Shown here piece after piece: positions 1 to 11,666 of a DNA stretch of 64,000 nt. The stretch comes from Glomus cerebriforme (Eukaryota; Glomeromycota; Glomeromycetes; Glomerales; Glomeraceae). The translations under genes were made by a program, and so were the position numbers. The stretch lies in NCBI GenBank assembly GCA_003550305.1, contig QKYT01000075.1, forward strand, positions 122,862-186,861, given 5' to 3'. Position 1 is the first letter of the stretch. Each line of letters begins with the position of its first letter. Below the pieces are notes generated by a model, which saw nothing but the letters and a program-made list of their open reading frames with translations, did not search any database and was not told where the DNA came from.

Positions 1-2779
1 AAAATAAAATTATATAAAAATTATCAGAATAAATCATTCTGGTGAAAAATTGTTAAATTACCCTAAGTGCAAGTTAGTTATATTCAAATTAAAATTAAAA
101 TTTAAATAATAAATTAATTTAATTTAAAAAGTTAAAATAATCTTTATTCTAATTGTAACTAATTTCTAACTTTTATTTCTAATTTTAATTTCTAATTCTA
201 ATTTTAATTTTAATTTTAATTTCTAATTCTAATTTTAATTTTAATTTTAATTTCTAATTCTAATTTTAATTTTAATTTTTTAATTTTAACTTTAAGCCTA
301 TAAATTTAAATATTTTAATATTAATAATAATTAGAAATTATATATTATTTTAAATTATAACATTTTACTTTAAAATTATATTATTTATTTTAATTTAATT
401 TTAATTAGTTTAAATATAATTTTAAGTAATTTATTTTGAATAAGAAATAAATTTTTTTATTTAATATAAATAAAAAAATATTAATAAATATTAAAGTTTT
501 AATTTAATTTCAAAATTTTATTTAAAATCTAGTAATTATATTAAGTTATTAAAAATCTATAAATAAAAAAATTAGATACAATATTAAAAATTTTATTAAA
601 TAGTATATTATATATTTAGTATATTCCATATAATTTAGCTAAAATTATAAATACTTAGCCAGTATTAAAAAATTAATAAAATTAATATATAAATAATAAT
701 TAATAGAATTTAAATATATAAATCATATTATAAAATCTTTAAAAAATTACTTTATTTAAAATACTAAATAAAATTTAAAAATATTATTTTTGATTTTTAT
801 ATATTATATAAAAAAAATATACTAAATAAATAAATATATAAATATATCATTTTTTCTAATTAGGATTACTTATTTAAACTTTTCTAAAATCTTATGCTTA
901 ATTTCGTTAAATTTTTACAATAGTTTTATATAGTTTTACAAAGTTTTATCAGTTTCACTATTTATAATAAGTTTTGACAGTTTTCATTTTTTGTTAAGTT
1001 TTCTAACTTTTTAATAAGACTTTAATATAGTTTTGTTGAATTACTACATTTTATCATTTTGCTTATTTGCTAAACCTCCTAGTTTCATCAAATAATCTTA
1101 TTTTTAATATCAAAATTATAATAAAATAAATAAAACTTGCTATATATTTTTAATATATTATATGTTTTTTTATATGATCATGTAATGATCATGTAATTAT
1201 CATAACAATATGTCATCTGTATCACAACTATTCATATTTGCATTTTTACTATTTATTTTAAAAACTTAATAGTAAAATTCTTATTTGTCATCCTTATTTA
1301 ACATGCTGATGATAATTATCACTAGTAATATTTAGCAAATTCTATTTATTATATATATTTTTATTTACTTTACATTTTTTTATCTTAAAAAAATTAATTA
1401 GTAAAAAAAAAAAAAATTATTTATAAATAAATATTATTTATTTAAAATATAAGTAAAGTAATTATTTATTAAATAGATTTATATAAAACTAAGTTTAATT
1501 TATGTATTTTTCTTTTTATTATTTATTTATATTACTAAATTTTTTTTAAATTATAATACTACTACTTATTTTTTTTAAAAGTATTAATATTAAAGCAAAT
1601 CTTACATAATACAAAACTAAGCATTTTTATTGGTTAAAATTAATAGTATATATTTATTTAAATATCATTAGTTGAAAAAATTTTATTTGGAGATAAGAGA
1701 TAGGATTTCTTATAAAATTAATATTAGGTAATATATATTACTACCCTTTTTATTTGTAATGCATTTTTTTGTATAACATTAGTAACATTATTGGCAAAAA
1801 TTTTTTTAAAAAGTTTTTTAAATAATAAAATTTTCTGAAGTTGAAAATTATGTTTAATTTAGTATTAGTTTTTTAAGTTTTAACAATAAATTTATTCTAT
1901 TATATTAGATATTTATTTATTTAAAAAATCTATATAAATTATCTTATATTGTTTATATTATTAATTGAATTGATTAGTAATATCATAAAAATCTATTTTT
2001 TTTTATATATAAAAAAAACAATTTCTTTATAATATATATATATATACTTATTACCAATTTTAATAATCAAATTTTAATAAATTACATCTAAATTACTTTT
2101 TGGTATTTTAAAATAGCCAAAGATAAGAATAATTTACAATTATTTTTCACTATGTTTATAATATTACAATAATAATGGGTTTCAATTTATAATAGCAGAA
2201 TAGTTTTTGTTATCCCTCAATTCCCTTCAGAACCTGTTTTTAATATTATTATTCTATCGATCTTCTATCCAAATATTATACCGAGTTTCACTATTATAGT
2301 ACTATATACCCGCCCGTGATATACATACAGGAAATGTACAAGCCAAAACCTTTAAAAAAGTTTCAGCTAAGCTATAACTCAGGCCAGCTGATATAATATG
2401 ATTATTATTAATTTAAATCTTAATTTATTATACTTTAAGCTTAATTTGAACTTAATAATATTAGTTTACGATTTGCAAATTTCATTAAGCTCAAAACGAA
2501 TATTATATATAAAATTACGTATATACTTTAAATACTTAAGTGAATAAAATCTATATAAAATTAGTAAAATTAGGTATGTATGATAATTATAAGAAAAGCG
2601 CTCTTAAAGAAATTATGAATACTTACCATTATAGCATAATTATTTATCGTAAATAATTTTGGTCCATCAAGCGAATTGGTTAATTAAAATTCAGCGAAAA
2701 GACATAATTAAATCGTGTAAGGTGTAAAGGAAGCCGAATAAAGTACCAACTCCTTTTTGTTTTTTTTATGGGCAATTTA
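1..2779. other. AT-rich intergenic region
   Basis: No convincing gene is seen in this stretch. It is extremely AT-rich with many short A/T homopolymers. The only ordered structure I see is the 31-bp tandem repeat listed separately. The last few hundred bases lie downstream of the minus-strand velvet gene and probably include its 3' UTR. Confidence 0.6.
187..279. repeat. 31-bp tandem repeat, three copies
   Basis: The unit starts with aatttctaattctaatttt and recurs at 187, 218 and 249, giving an exact period of 31 bp. Partial and degenerate copies extend a little on each side. It is made of TAATT/TAATTTT blocks, so it behaves as a minisatellite of low complexity. Confidence 0.8.
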
Positions 2780-4428
2780 TTATTTATTTGTGCGTCGCCG
2801 TTTTTCAGCAGATTTTCCTTTTCCTTCCTCGGTATCTTTAACTGAATCAGTATCGTCATCAGAAAGGTCATGATGACTACGTTTCTCATCGTTACCTGTA
2901 CTCTCAATAGTAGTTTCGGAAACCTTAGAGTCACTAATAGTTGTTGCTGGTAACGTCGAAGATGAGGATTCGGGCACTTCTTCATTAATGAGGTCGCGTG
3001 ACTCTTCATTATTAGTTTTCCGATACCGTGTTTCTTTGCGTATCGGAATTTTAATACCTTGTTTTGCGAAAGCTTTCGAAAGTGCCGTTGATTCTATTTT
3101 AAAATATAATAACAATATATATATAGTTTAAAGAAGAAAAAATATATACAGTTATAATATACAAACCTATTATAACAAGCTCAAAAACCTGAAATCAATT
3201 GTCATCTGATCACATGCGCTCTTTTCGTACCTGTCATCCCGGGAAATTTTTTTGCGGAATATACCTTAAAAGGTGCACTGTATACTTCAGCTGCCACACT
3301 TCCACGACTATTAGTATATCCGCTAAGTGACCTATCGATTTAAAAAGAAAAAATAGAAATTTTAAAACAGAATTCCATAAAGTTATTTCATTTGTTGAAA
3401 TTGAAAAAAAAAATATTTACCGAACTAACAAACCCTTGACGTCGCAAAACGAAAATTTTAGTGTAAACGTTCCTTCAGTTCGAACGGATAGGTCTTGGAA
3501 TATAAAATAAATTCCTTGTTGACCCAGGTGGTTATTGAGAACATAAGCGGATGAAGTACAATGACCCATAAGATTACGAGTGCATGAAGGAGCGTTTAAT
3601 GACATGACAGTTGAGCTAGGACCAGTCGATTGGGTGGGAATTGAAGAAGGATTGATAACGAGACTGCGCTCTTCCGTACAATTTTCAGACCAAAGACCAG
3701 CGTGTACGATCATCATAGAATGATCGACAGAACTAACCAATATTAAGAAAAATAAACAATATAAAGTTCGCGTCAATCGATTGACCAAAATTCGTAATAG
3801 AGAATATCGAATGGCACGGTTTACGTTATCTTTTATCTGTTAGAATTAAAGATCTGACTCTATATACAACCATAACACAAAAAAAATTTTTTTGAAAAAA
3901 ATAAATGTATATCAATATTACCTTTCAGGTACTGGAGTTCCATCGGCAGTGGATACGAGAAGTCTAACAACAGGAGGTGGATCAATTGGACGGCGATCTT
4001 TATCCCCGAAACCACACATTCTTGCTCGGATAGGTTGCTGGGAAACCTCCAAGCGGTAGCTATGGGAAAAAAAACAAAAAAAAAAATTGTTTACATTGGA
4101 AATTTTGTTGTAGAAAATTATCGAGGGTCAGCAAAAAAAAACTGTCGTAATAAGTATGACAGTATTCATAATAGGTACAACAGTTAACCCTATTTAAGTA
4201 GTTTGTAATTAAGAAGTATTATGTGCTGCCCTGTAATAAAGCTTAACAGGAAATAATTACTTTGTAATATTATTGTACGGGAAAAAGGCCATGACAGAAA
4301 AAATAAAAGCGGAAATGACATAAAAAAAATTTTTTTTTTTTTTGATTATTTTTATATTCAAAATTGAATACTCACATTATTGGTGGAAGAGGTTCCAACA
4401 CAAAATGCCGATCGGAACTAATCGCCAT
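2780..4428 (-). CDS. Velvet-domain transcriptional regulator
   Basis: Velvet factors are fungal DNA-binding regulators that couple development and secondary metabolism in the nucleus. I model five exons: 4428-4376, 4059-3922, 3732-3421, 3331-3231 and 3093-2780, giving 305 residues in frame. The velvet domain begins almost at the N-terminus with [20 protein letters not shown] followed by DRRPIDPPP, then [35 protein letters not shown] and [11 protein letters not shown], ending in [18 protein letters not shown]; these are the hallmark velvet blocks in the right order. The C-terminal 70 residues are acidic and Ser/Thr-rich and end with a basic run (EKRRRTNK) that could be a nuclear localisation signal. 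The [24 protein letters not shown] start is most like the VelB/VosA group, but I cannot assign the subclass firmly. An in-frame stop lies just upstream of the chosen ATG. The first intron is long (316 bp) for this window. Confidence 0.9.
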
Positions 4429-5720
4429 AACTCGTGTTGGTCATGCAAAATTTAACATATCTTATGATTGAAACAAAATTTTCCAAAAAACTTGGTTCTT
4501 TATAAATGTTTTTTTTTTGTCACGCAAAGAATAAAAAGATATAAAGTAAATGTCTACAAGTGACATATAAACAAATTAAATAAGGAAATGAAAGAATATA
4601 TATATATAATATAATATATTACAATAATACTACTAATTCATGCAGTAAAAATACAATGGCGGAGCACCCCCTGTTAAAAAATAGGAGTTCCTTGTTAACC
4701 ATTTTTGCAGTCTCGATCAGTTCACAACAAATCATCGTTAAAGCGAATACGACATGTAAACATTTTCTTGTAATTAGTGTTACAAACCAATATATTTTTT
4801 TTAAATAAGAATCGGATTTCAAAATTTACGCTGTTTATGAAACCGGAGAGATCAGCTAATTAAGATTATTCTTTTTTTTAAAATGACAAATATACAATAT
4901 ATATATTGTACTTTTATTCGATTTATTTGAGATTGGTCCGATGCGGAAGCACAATGGCTTAGCCAACTAAAATACGTGTGAAAAAGAACACGTAATAAAA
5001 AAAATTTCAGTGGAAAAAAAAAATACCATATGTAGTTTAGTCAAATTTAATTTAAATCCGTGATACCAATCAAGCGGTTTTTTAACTGGTAAATTTGATT
5101 ATAGGTGACAAAAATGATCGATTTCATTTTATAGTGTTATTAGACAACTTAGAAACTAATTTAAACTTTTAATATAGTTACAACAATTGAAACAATGCAC
5201 TATTTCATATATGGCTAGATGGTCATTCAACAGTCACAATCATTGTCATACTGTTGTACAAAGAATAAACAAAAATGAGAAATGTAGATTATTTGTAAAT
5301 GTACACATGTCAGAAGTTACGCTTAAAGAAACCTTTTTTGGAAAAATCTCTTAATAAAATCTGATATCTTTTGGGAAAATGTTGTCATTAATTTTATGAA
5401 AATGAATAAGATCGCTCAATTTGAAATTTTATCTGCACAATTTTATGTAAATGTAAGCACAATTTCGTCAACTAATTGTGAAATGTTGTACTTAAATGCA
5501 TAATGATGTATTTGTGATATTAATAGAAAAACGATCATCAAATTTTTTTTTTTTTTTTTTTGTTGTTGTTGTTTATTAAAGTAATTTTATAATTTTATAA
5601 TTCCGGCTAATCTCATGTGAAATTACTATTCTAAATAAATTATTTCTATTTTTAGACTTACAATTTAATTTTCTTTTTTTTCTAGATATTTCTCTCTATT
5701 TCTTTATAATAATTTCGAAA
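4429..5720. promoter_or_regulatory. Divergent intergenic region, velvet / MAD1
   Basis: About 1.3 kb separates the two divergent start codons. No gene is supported here; the short frames are interrupted and do not resemble proteins. A T-rich stretch ending in tctag near 5685, just upstream of the MAD1 start, could be the acceptor of a 5' UTR intron. Confidence 0.4.
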
Positions 5721-6409
5721 ATGTCATACCCTCCTTATCAACGATCTGCTAAAAAGAACCGGACACAACAAAGCGATCAACACAATGATAACCCTTTTAA
5801 CCCTAGCTCCTCTTCTAGTAGTAGCGTTCCTTCAATATTTAGGATAGATAACACTAAAGTGTTTCAGTCTGGACTTGGAGATCGACCTTCCAAGGTATTA
5901 TTATTGTTGTTGCTGACTTTCTTTAAAACAAATTTATTTATTTATTTATTTTATTCTATTTTATTTTTTTAATCTAATTTTTATAAATGATATTTTAATT
6001 ATAATATTTCTTCAGAGATCTAGATTAGATGTGGAGAGTCCAATCCGTTTTACTAGTCCGTCGATAACTCCTCTAAGAGATCCTTTTAATTTTATGCCGG
6101 ATTTTAGTTCTTTACAGAGTAAATAATGGTTTAATTAGAATATATTTATTTTATATGTATTAATTTATTTTATGTATTTTCTATCCTTTTAGAATCCTCT
6201 TTAAATTTTACTGGCTTTAGTCCGAAAAATGATCGAGAATTAACTGAGGCTCGTACAAAAATTAAATCTCTTGAGATATCAAAGGATAACTTAGATTTGA
6301 AAGTTAGTAGAATTGAGGCTGAAAATAAAAATTTAGAGCTCAAGAACCGAGAACTTTGTCTTCAAATTGAGGTTTTTTATTTATTTCTTTATTTGTTTCT
6401 TTCTTTCTT

Positions 6410-6462
<53 letters not shown>

Positions 6463-9356
6463 TACAAAGTGACAATTATCTTATTGTTATTAGGGACTAG
6501 AAAAAGATAAAGACTTTTATTACAATCGAGAGAAAGATGCATTAAAAAGTTTGGAAAATTTAGAACTTGAAAATATGAAATTAAAAGTTAGTATTAATTA
6601 TATGTGTTATTATATATATTATTATATTTTATCGAAATTACCTTTTTAATTAATGAAATAAAATATATTATTTAGCAAGAAGCAGCCTGTGAAACTCAAA
6701 CACTTAAAGATAAAATACGTGAATTACAACAGAATTTGGATGATCTTAAAACTGAAAATCTTATTAAAGAAAATGATTTGTCGCGTAAAGTACAAACAAT
6801 AGAATTAGAATCATCAAAACTCCAATATCAAGTCGACAATCTTAATGAACAGGTACCTTATATTTTTAATGTTAGCTTAATATAATTATTTAATATTAAT
6901 TCTTTCCATTTCCGTTAGATTCGTCAGCAACAGGATATATCTGCTTCTAGACAAAAGTTATTGAATGAAACTCAGCAACGTTTGGATGAAACTCAGGAAA
7001 AGCTAAATGAGTTTAATCATTTATCTGCTCAATTGGATCAAATTGAAACTTTTAATAAAAAAGTTCAAGGTATTAATCAATCATTCTTAAAATAGTTGAA
7101 TATAATACTATATATTAACCAACTAATTATCTAACTAATAGAGCAATCAAAACATATTCAAGAACTCGAGTTAAAAAATCGTGATTTATCAAAGGAAAGT
7201 ATTCATAATAAAGAATTATCTCCTAGCATTCAGATTTTACAACATAGATTAGAAAGAGCGGAATCTCAACTTTCACAAATGAATAAAATTCGTCGAGAAC
7301 TTGCAAAATTAGAAGTTGAAAATACAACATTAAAAAAAGAAAAAGTATCATGGTATTTGCGTATTTTTAATTTGTAAATTTTACTCTCAAAATTTTTCGT
7401 TTGTTCAATAGATTTATTAAATTTTAAAATTTTACAGGGCGAGCATTCTTAACCAGGAAGATGACAATATTAATAGTAATACTCCATATATCGTTGTAAA
7501 GGAACTTGTTTCTAGGCGAAATGAAATAGAACTTCTCCAAATAAGAATTCGTTCTTTGGAAGAAACCGTTAGGAGTAAAGACTTGGTAATTGTTGATCTT
7601 GAGTCTAAGGTATGTATTTAAGAAAATTTTAAATGTATTTTATTATATTACAAGAAGAATTTAGTCTCATTGATCAATCTTATTCGTATATTAAGATCAA
7701 AGAATTAAAATACAAATACAAATCAATGGAAAATAAATTTTTGAATGAGATTGAAGTATCTAAAGGAAGTAAAAGACTTTTACAAAAGGAAGTTGAGATG
7801 TTAATGAATTCTTTGGTAAGTGAAAAGATGATATTTTATCAGGAGGACCTATTATACAAATTAATTAATTATTGTTATTATTTTAGAAATCGTATGACGA
7901 AGAAGAGAAAATTTTACAATCGAACTTTGAACCACAAAAAACTGAAAGGATTCAGAATTTGGAAAAATTGATTGAAGAATACAAAGAAACCCTTAATCAA
8001 TCTGAAGCGAGAGCAATTATCACTCAACAAAAACAAGAACATCCAGAATTTTTAGAGTTAAATCTCCATTCATCTGAAGTGATGCAACGTAACGAAGAAC
8101 TAACTCAGAGTAAGCTACTAATATATATATATTTATATATATGTATATTTTGATAAATATTAATTCATTGATTTATTTATAGGTATTCTTAAACTAGAGA
8201 ATGAAAAAGCAAATATGCAGGTAGAAATAGCATCTTTGCAAAACCAAATGAATGTTTACGAACAAACCGAATTAAAAATCCATTCATCTGAATTAATTAA
8301 ACAGAACGAAGTTTTACAAGAAAGTATGACCTTTTTCACACTTACTAATTGTATTTGTTTTAAGGAAGCATATTTTGTTATTTTCCTAATGTATATTTAT
8401 TTACTCAGCCGTAAAGGAACTCAAAAACGAAAATACATCTTTGAAGGAAAAAATCATTTTATTAGATAATCAAATTGACGTTCTTGAGAGGACAATAGGT
8501 AGAGGTGAATACAATAGTGAAACAACTCGAGTATGTTATTATGAACTCCGACTTATACTGCGACTTTCGTTCAATTTATTGTAAATAATACCTTCTTTTT
8601 TTTTAAAAAAAAAATAGGTACTAGAGATGAAAGACAATCCTGCTTCCAAGGAATTTTCTTTGCGCGAGAATAAATTGCAAGGGTTGATAACAGAAAATCA
8701 AGAATTGAAAATTAAACTTGAAGAATTGTATCAATTTCTTGAAAAACATCCGACCATTACATTAGAATCAGCAGAAAATAATGATTCTGAGAAGGAAATA
8801 ATAAGGATTTTTCCAATTCAAAGCTATTTAAATTTGGAAGAGGAGAATAAGCAACTTATGAATCAGGTTGCAGATAAAGAAAAGAGAATGACAAGACTTA
8901 AAGAGGTGTTTATAATAAATAGATTTTAAATTCAATTTACATATCATTTATTAATATTTCGTTATTAAATAGGTTTGGAAAGCTAAAGCTCAAGAATATC
9001 GGGAAGCTGTTTATAGTCTTCTTGGTTATAAAGTAGAATTTCTTGAGAACGGACGAGTTCGATTAACTTCTATGTATTCGGAACAAGATGATCATTCGTT
9101 AGTTTTTACCTCTGATGAGGATGATCGTGGTACAATGCAACTTGTTGATGGTGGAAATACTGAATATATTAAGAGTTTAGATAACTTGATAAACTATTGG
9201 GTTGTAGAACGTGGATCTATTCCCTGTTTTTTAAGCAGTTTAACTATGGATTTATTTGAAAAAAATGCATTAGGACCGATCGGTAGAGAAATGGACATGA
9301 CTAGTGGAAACATTAGTGGATTAGGAGGAAATCAAGAATTTTCGATATTAGATTAA
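5721..9356 (+). CDS. MAD1: Spindle assembly checkpoint protein Mad1
   Basis: Mad1 anchors Mad2 at unattached kinetochores and nuclear pores and catalyses conversion of Mad2 to the anaphase-inhibiting form. Fourteen exons (5721-5894, 6016-6118, 6193-6371, 6494-6586, 6676-6852, 6919-7069, 7142-7352, 7438-7609, 7696-7815, 7887-8109, 8183-8323, 8409-8530, 8618-8905, 8973-9356) give 845 residues. Residues ~90-620 are nearly continuous coiled coil. A Mad2-interaction motif, RVLEMKDNP, sits at about 622-630 and matches the basic-hydrophobic-hydrophobic...Pro pattern; it is split by intron 12. The Bub1-binding RLK motif is at 715-717, again next to an intron, followed by the C-terminal kinetochore domain (EYREAVYSLLGYKVEFLENG, RLTSMYSEQ, then IPCFLSSLTMDLFEK). 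The length is close to that of other fungal Mad1 proteins. Intron 3 contains a T tract of nearly 50 bases. The acceptor of exon 9 was chosen because it is the only one keeping frame. Confidence 0.93.
6411..6461. repeat. Long poly-T tract inside a MAD1 intron
   Basis: A CTTT-repeat runs into a near-pure T homopolymer of almost 50 bases inside intron 3 of MAD1. Its length is prone to slippage and to sequencing error, so the exact count should not be trusted. Confidence 0.85.
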
Positions 9357-9809
9357 TCTATTGTGGAATTTATTAATTAATTTGTAAGCAAATCTTATCA
9401 TATTATAAAAAATTAGGAGATTAAGTCGAGTAATTATAAATTTTATAAATTGAAAAAGCTTAATTAACGATTGAAATCGTTTATCCAATCAAATTCAATC
9501 AACGCGAATGATGTAAATCAAATCACGTGTTACATTTAACCGAACTGTGATAATCAGGTTTATCAAATTAGGATATTAAAACGTAAACAAAAAAAAACGA
9601 AGTTTATATCTGTTATTGGAACTTTACGTTAGAAACAAGGTGAACGTAAAGTCTGTAAATTATTTAACACAATATAAAAATTGGCGTCTCGTTCAATCGT
9701 GAATTCTATAGTGGTACTATGTATTTTTAAATTTAGTTTTATTTTATTTTAATTAGTTACAAATTCAATAAAAAAAATTGTTTCTTTTTTAGGAAAAGTA
9801 TAAAGTATA
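9357..9809. promoter_or_regulatory. Intergenic region upstream of the T5orf172 gene
   Basis: No gene is seen. A T-rich tract ending in ttttttag at about 9791, only 19 bases before the next start codon, with a gtactatg donor-like site near 9714, suggests a 5' UTR intron. Confidence 0.4.
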
Positions 9810-11666
9810 ATGGGATCTTATAATAAGAAAAATTCCTCTTCATTGGAACCACCTACCATCGAAGAATTGTTCTCAACTCCATCCTCAAAACACTCCACTC
9901 ATATAAATACACCATTTACAACTCAAAAACAAAGAACAGTTACTCCGACAGCTCGTACGAACTCACCTCAGCTATGTAAAGGAACCTCAGTTTCCACTGG
10001 ACGACCTTGTAAGCGCTCTGTGGTAACCGATAATTTTTGTTTCCAACATAAGGATCAAATCAACGGAAAAAATATATTTGGAATACCACATACTTCAAGG
10101 AAAAACAATTTTTCTAAGAGTTATTTAGATAGTGATGTCATAGACCTTTCTGGAGGTTCATCACACTCCCAAGAAAAGCTTAGCGAAATAGAAAATAAAA
10201 TGGGATCTTTAACTTTAAATAACTCAAAGAAGGATAATAAGAGTAGTGAAACTGGTTCAACGGTGATCACTATAAATCTTAATAAATTAAAAGTGGAAAT
10301 AACGGAAGAACTATCTAATAAATCCACTCAAGTTTCAATATCTTCTGAAACACCACCACCACCAATCCGTTCAGACAAAGATAGATCAGAATTCACCCAA
10401 AAAAAGATGCTTACCTCAAGTACAAAATGGGTTCAAACTGTGGATGCTGTTGATAAACTGCCACCACGTGATCGTTTGCCAATAGAAAGCCCAGCATGTG
10501 TTGACGACAGTTTTCTTGAAGCAAAAAATAAAGAATTGTTTCAAACTCCATCTTTAGTGACGCCGTCTAATGAACTCATTTTGGCGCCATTATTATCTAT
10601 TTCACCTAGCCAATCAAAAAGCCCGTTAGATTCTTTATCCACCTCTAGAAGGATAGTACCGCCTTCGACGCCAACACCAACAAGGACACGAATCCTTTCG
10701 TCGTGTATAAATACGACATATGAATCACATGTGTCGATAACAACAACACCTGAATCTATTACGCCCACACGTTCTCGTAATCAAACTGATTTATCTGGTT
10801 ATTATAGTCCATCATCAAATAATCTTTGTCAGGGACGTATTAAAAATGGCAAAATATGTAATCGTAGAATCAAACCTACTGAAGGATTTTGTCATCAGCA
10901 TAGAAAAGAGTTTGATGAACCGGAGGAAGAATTAGAAAAAGCGGTATTTGTTCCTGGAAGGGCAAGATTGACCTGGCTTCGTTTTGGAGGTAAGTATCAA
11001 TTCAAATATTTTTATAATTTTTGGATAAATTTATTAAACTTAATTTTCAACAGAGTGGATTAAGGCTGACCTCTCTCTAGAAACTAAACGATTACTAAGG
11101 TCAGAAATGGAGAAGCCGATCGCTGATAAGGATGAACCCGGGTTCATTTATGCATACAGGTTGCTTGAAGGTAAATAAATAATATTTTAATTCAGATCAA
11201 ATATTCTTTTATTGATTCTTTTATATTAATAGGTCCAAATTCCGAGAAAAATTCTCAATACACACTTTATAAAGTTGGACGAACCACAAATGTTCATAGG
11301 CGACTTTATCAGTGGGCTAAACAATGCGGTTACAGTCCTGAACTAATCGAAATGTTTCCTAATGTTGACATTATCTCATCGTTTTCATCTCAGGAAACGC
11401 TCTTAATTGATAGCGAATCAGAACTTCTGGAAACCATCCCCAGATGTAAATATACACATCGTGCAGAACGATTGATTCATATTGAACTGGGAGCAAGGTT
11501 CAAAGCCGATCTTGAGAAATGCTCGACATGCGGTAACCTACACCGAGAATGGTTCAAAGTTACGGCTCATGCCCTAGGAAATGGTATAATGCATGGATGG
11601 GATGACGTAAGAAAAGTCATCGTGCATTGGGTGTCATACGTGGAAAGAGTATATGGTGTCGGTTAA
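9810..11666 (+). CDS. T5orf172 (GIY-YIG-like) domain protein with twin Cys/His motifs
   Basis: Three exons (9810-10989, 11054-11170, 11233-11666) encode 576 residues. The C-terminal ~150 residues look like the T5orf172 domain (fungal Mug113 group), a relative of GIY-YIG nucleases: GFIYAYRLLEG, then YTLYKVGRTTNVHRRLYQW, then ERLIHIELGARF, a CSTCG element and HREWFKV. The first 390 residues are low-complexity Ser/Thr/Pro-rich and hold two copies of a small Cys/His motif: C56-x10-C67-x9-C77-x2-H80 (LCKG..GRPCKR..FCFQH) and C340-x9-C350-x10-C361-x2-H364 (LCQG..GKICNR..FCHQH). These look like treble-clef or modification-site motifs often found beside this domain. Catalytic activity is not shown; in related fungal proteins the function is unknown. 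The domain call is from motif memory. Confidence 0.82.

Noticed and set aside
187..279. Tandem repeat considered as a CRISPR-like or telomeric array
   Set aside because: No spacers occur between units, and the unit is low-complexity AT sequence of a eukaryotic minisatellite type.
4619..4822. Open frame of 67 codons on the minus strand
   Set aside because: It lies in intergenic sequence, is Ile/Leu-rich by base composition, has no motif and no splice context linking it to the velvet gene.
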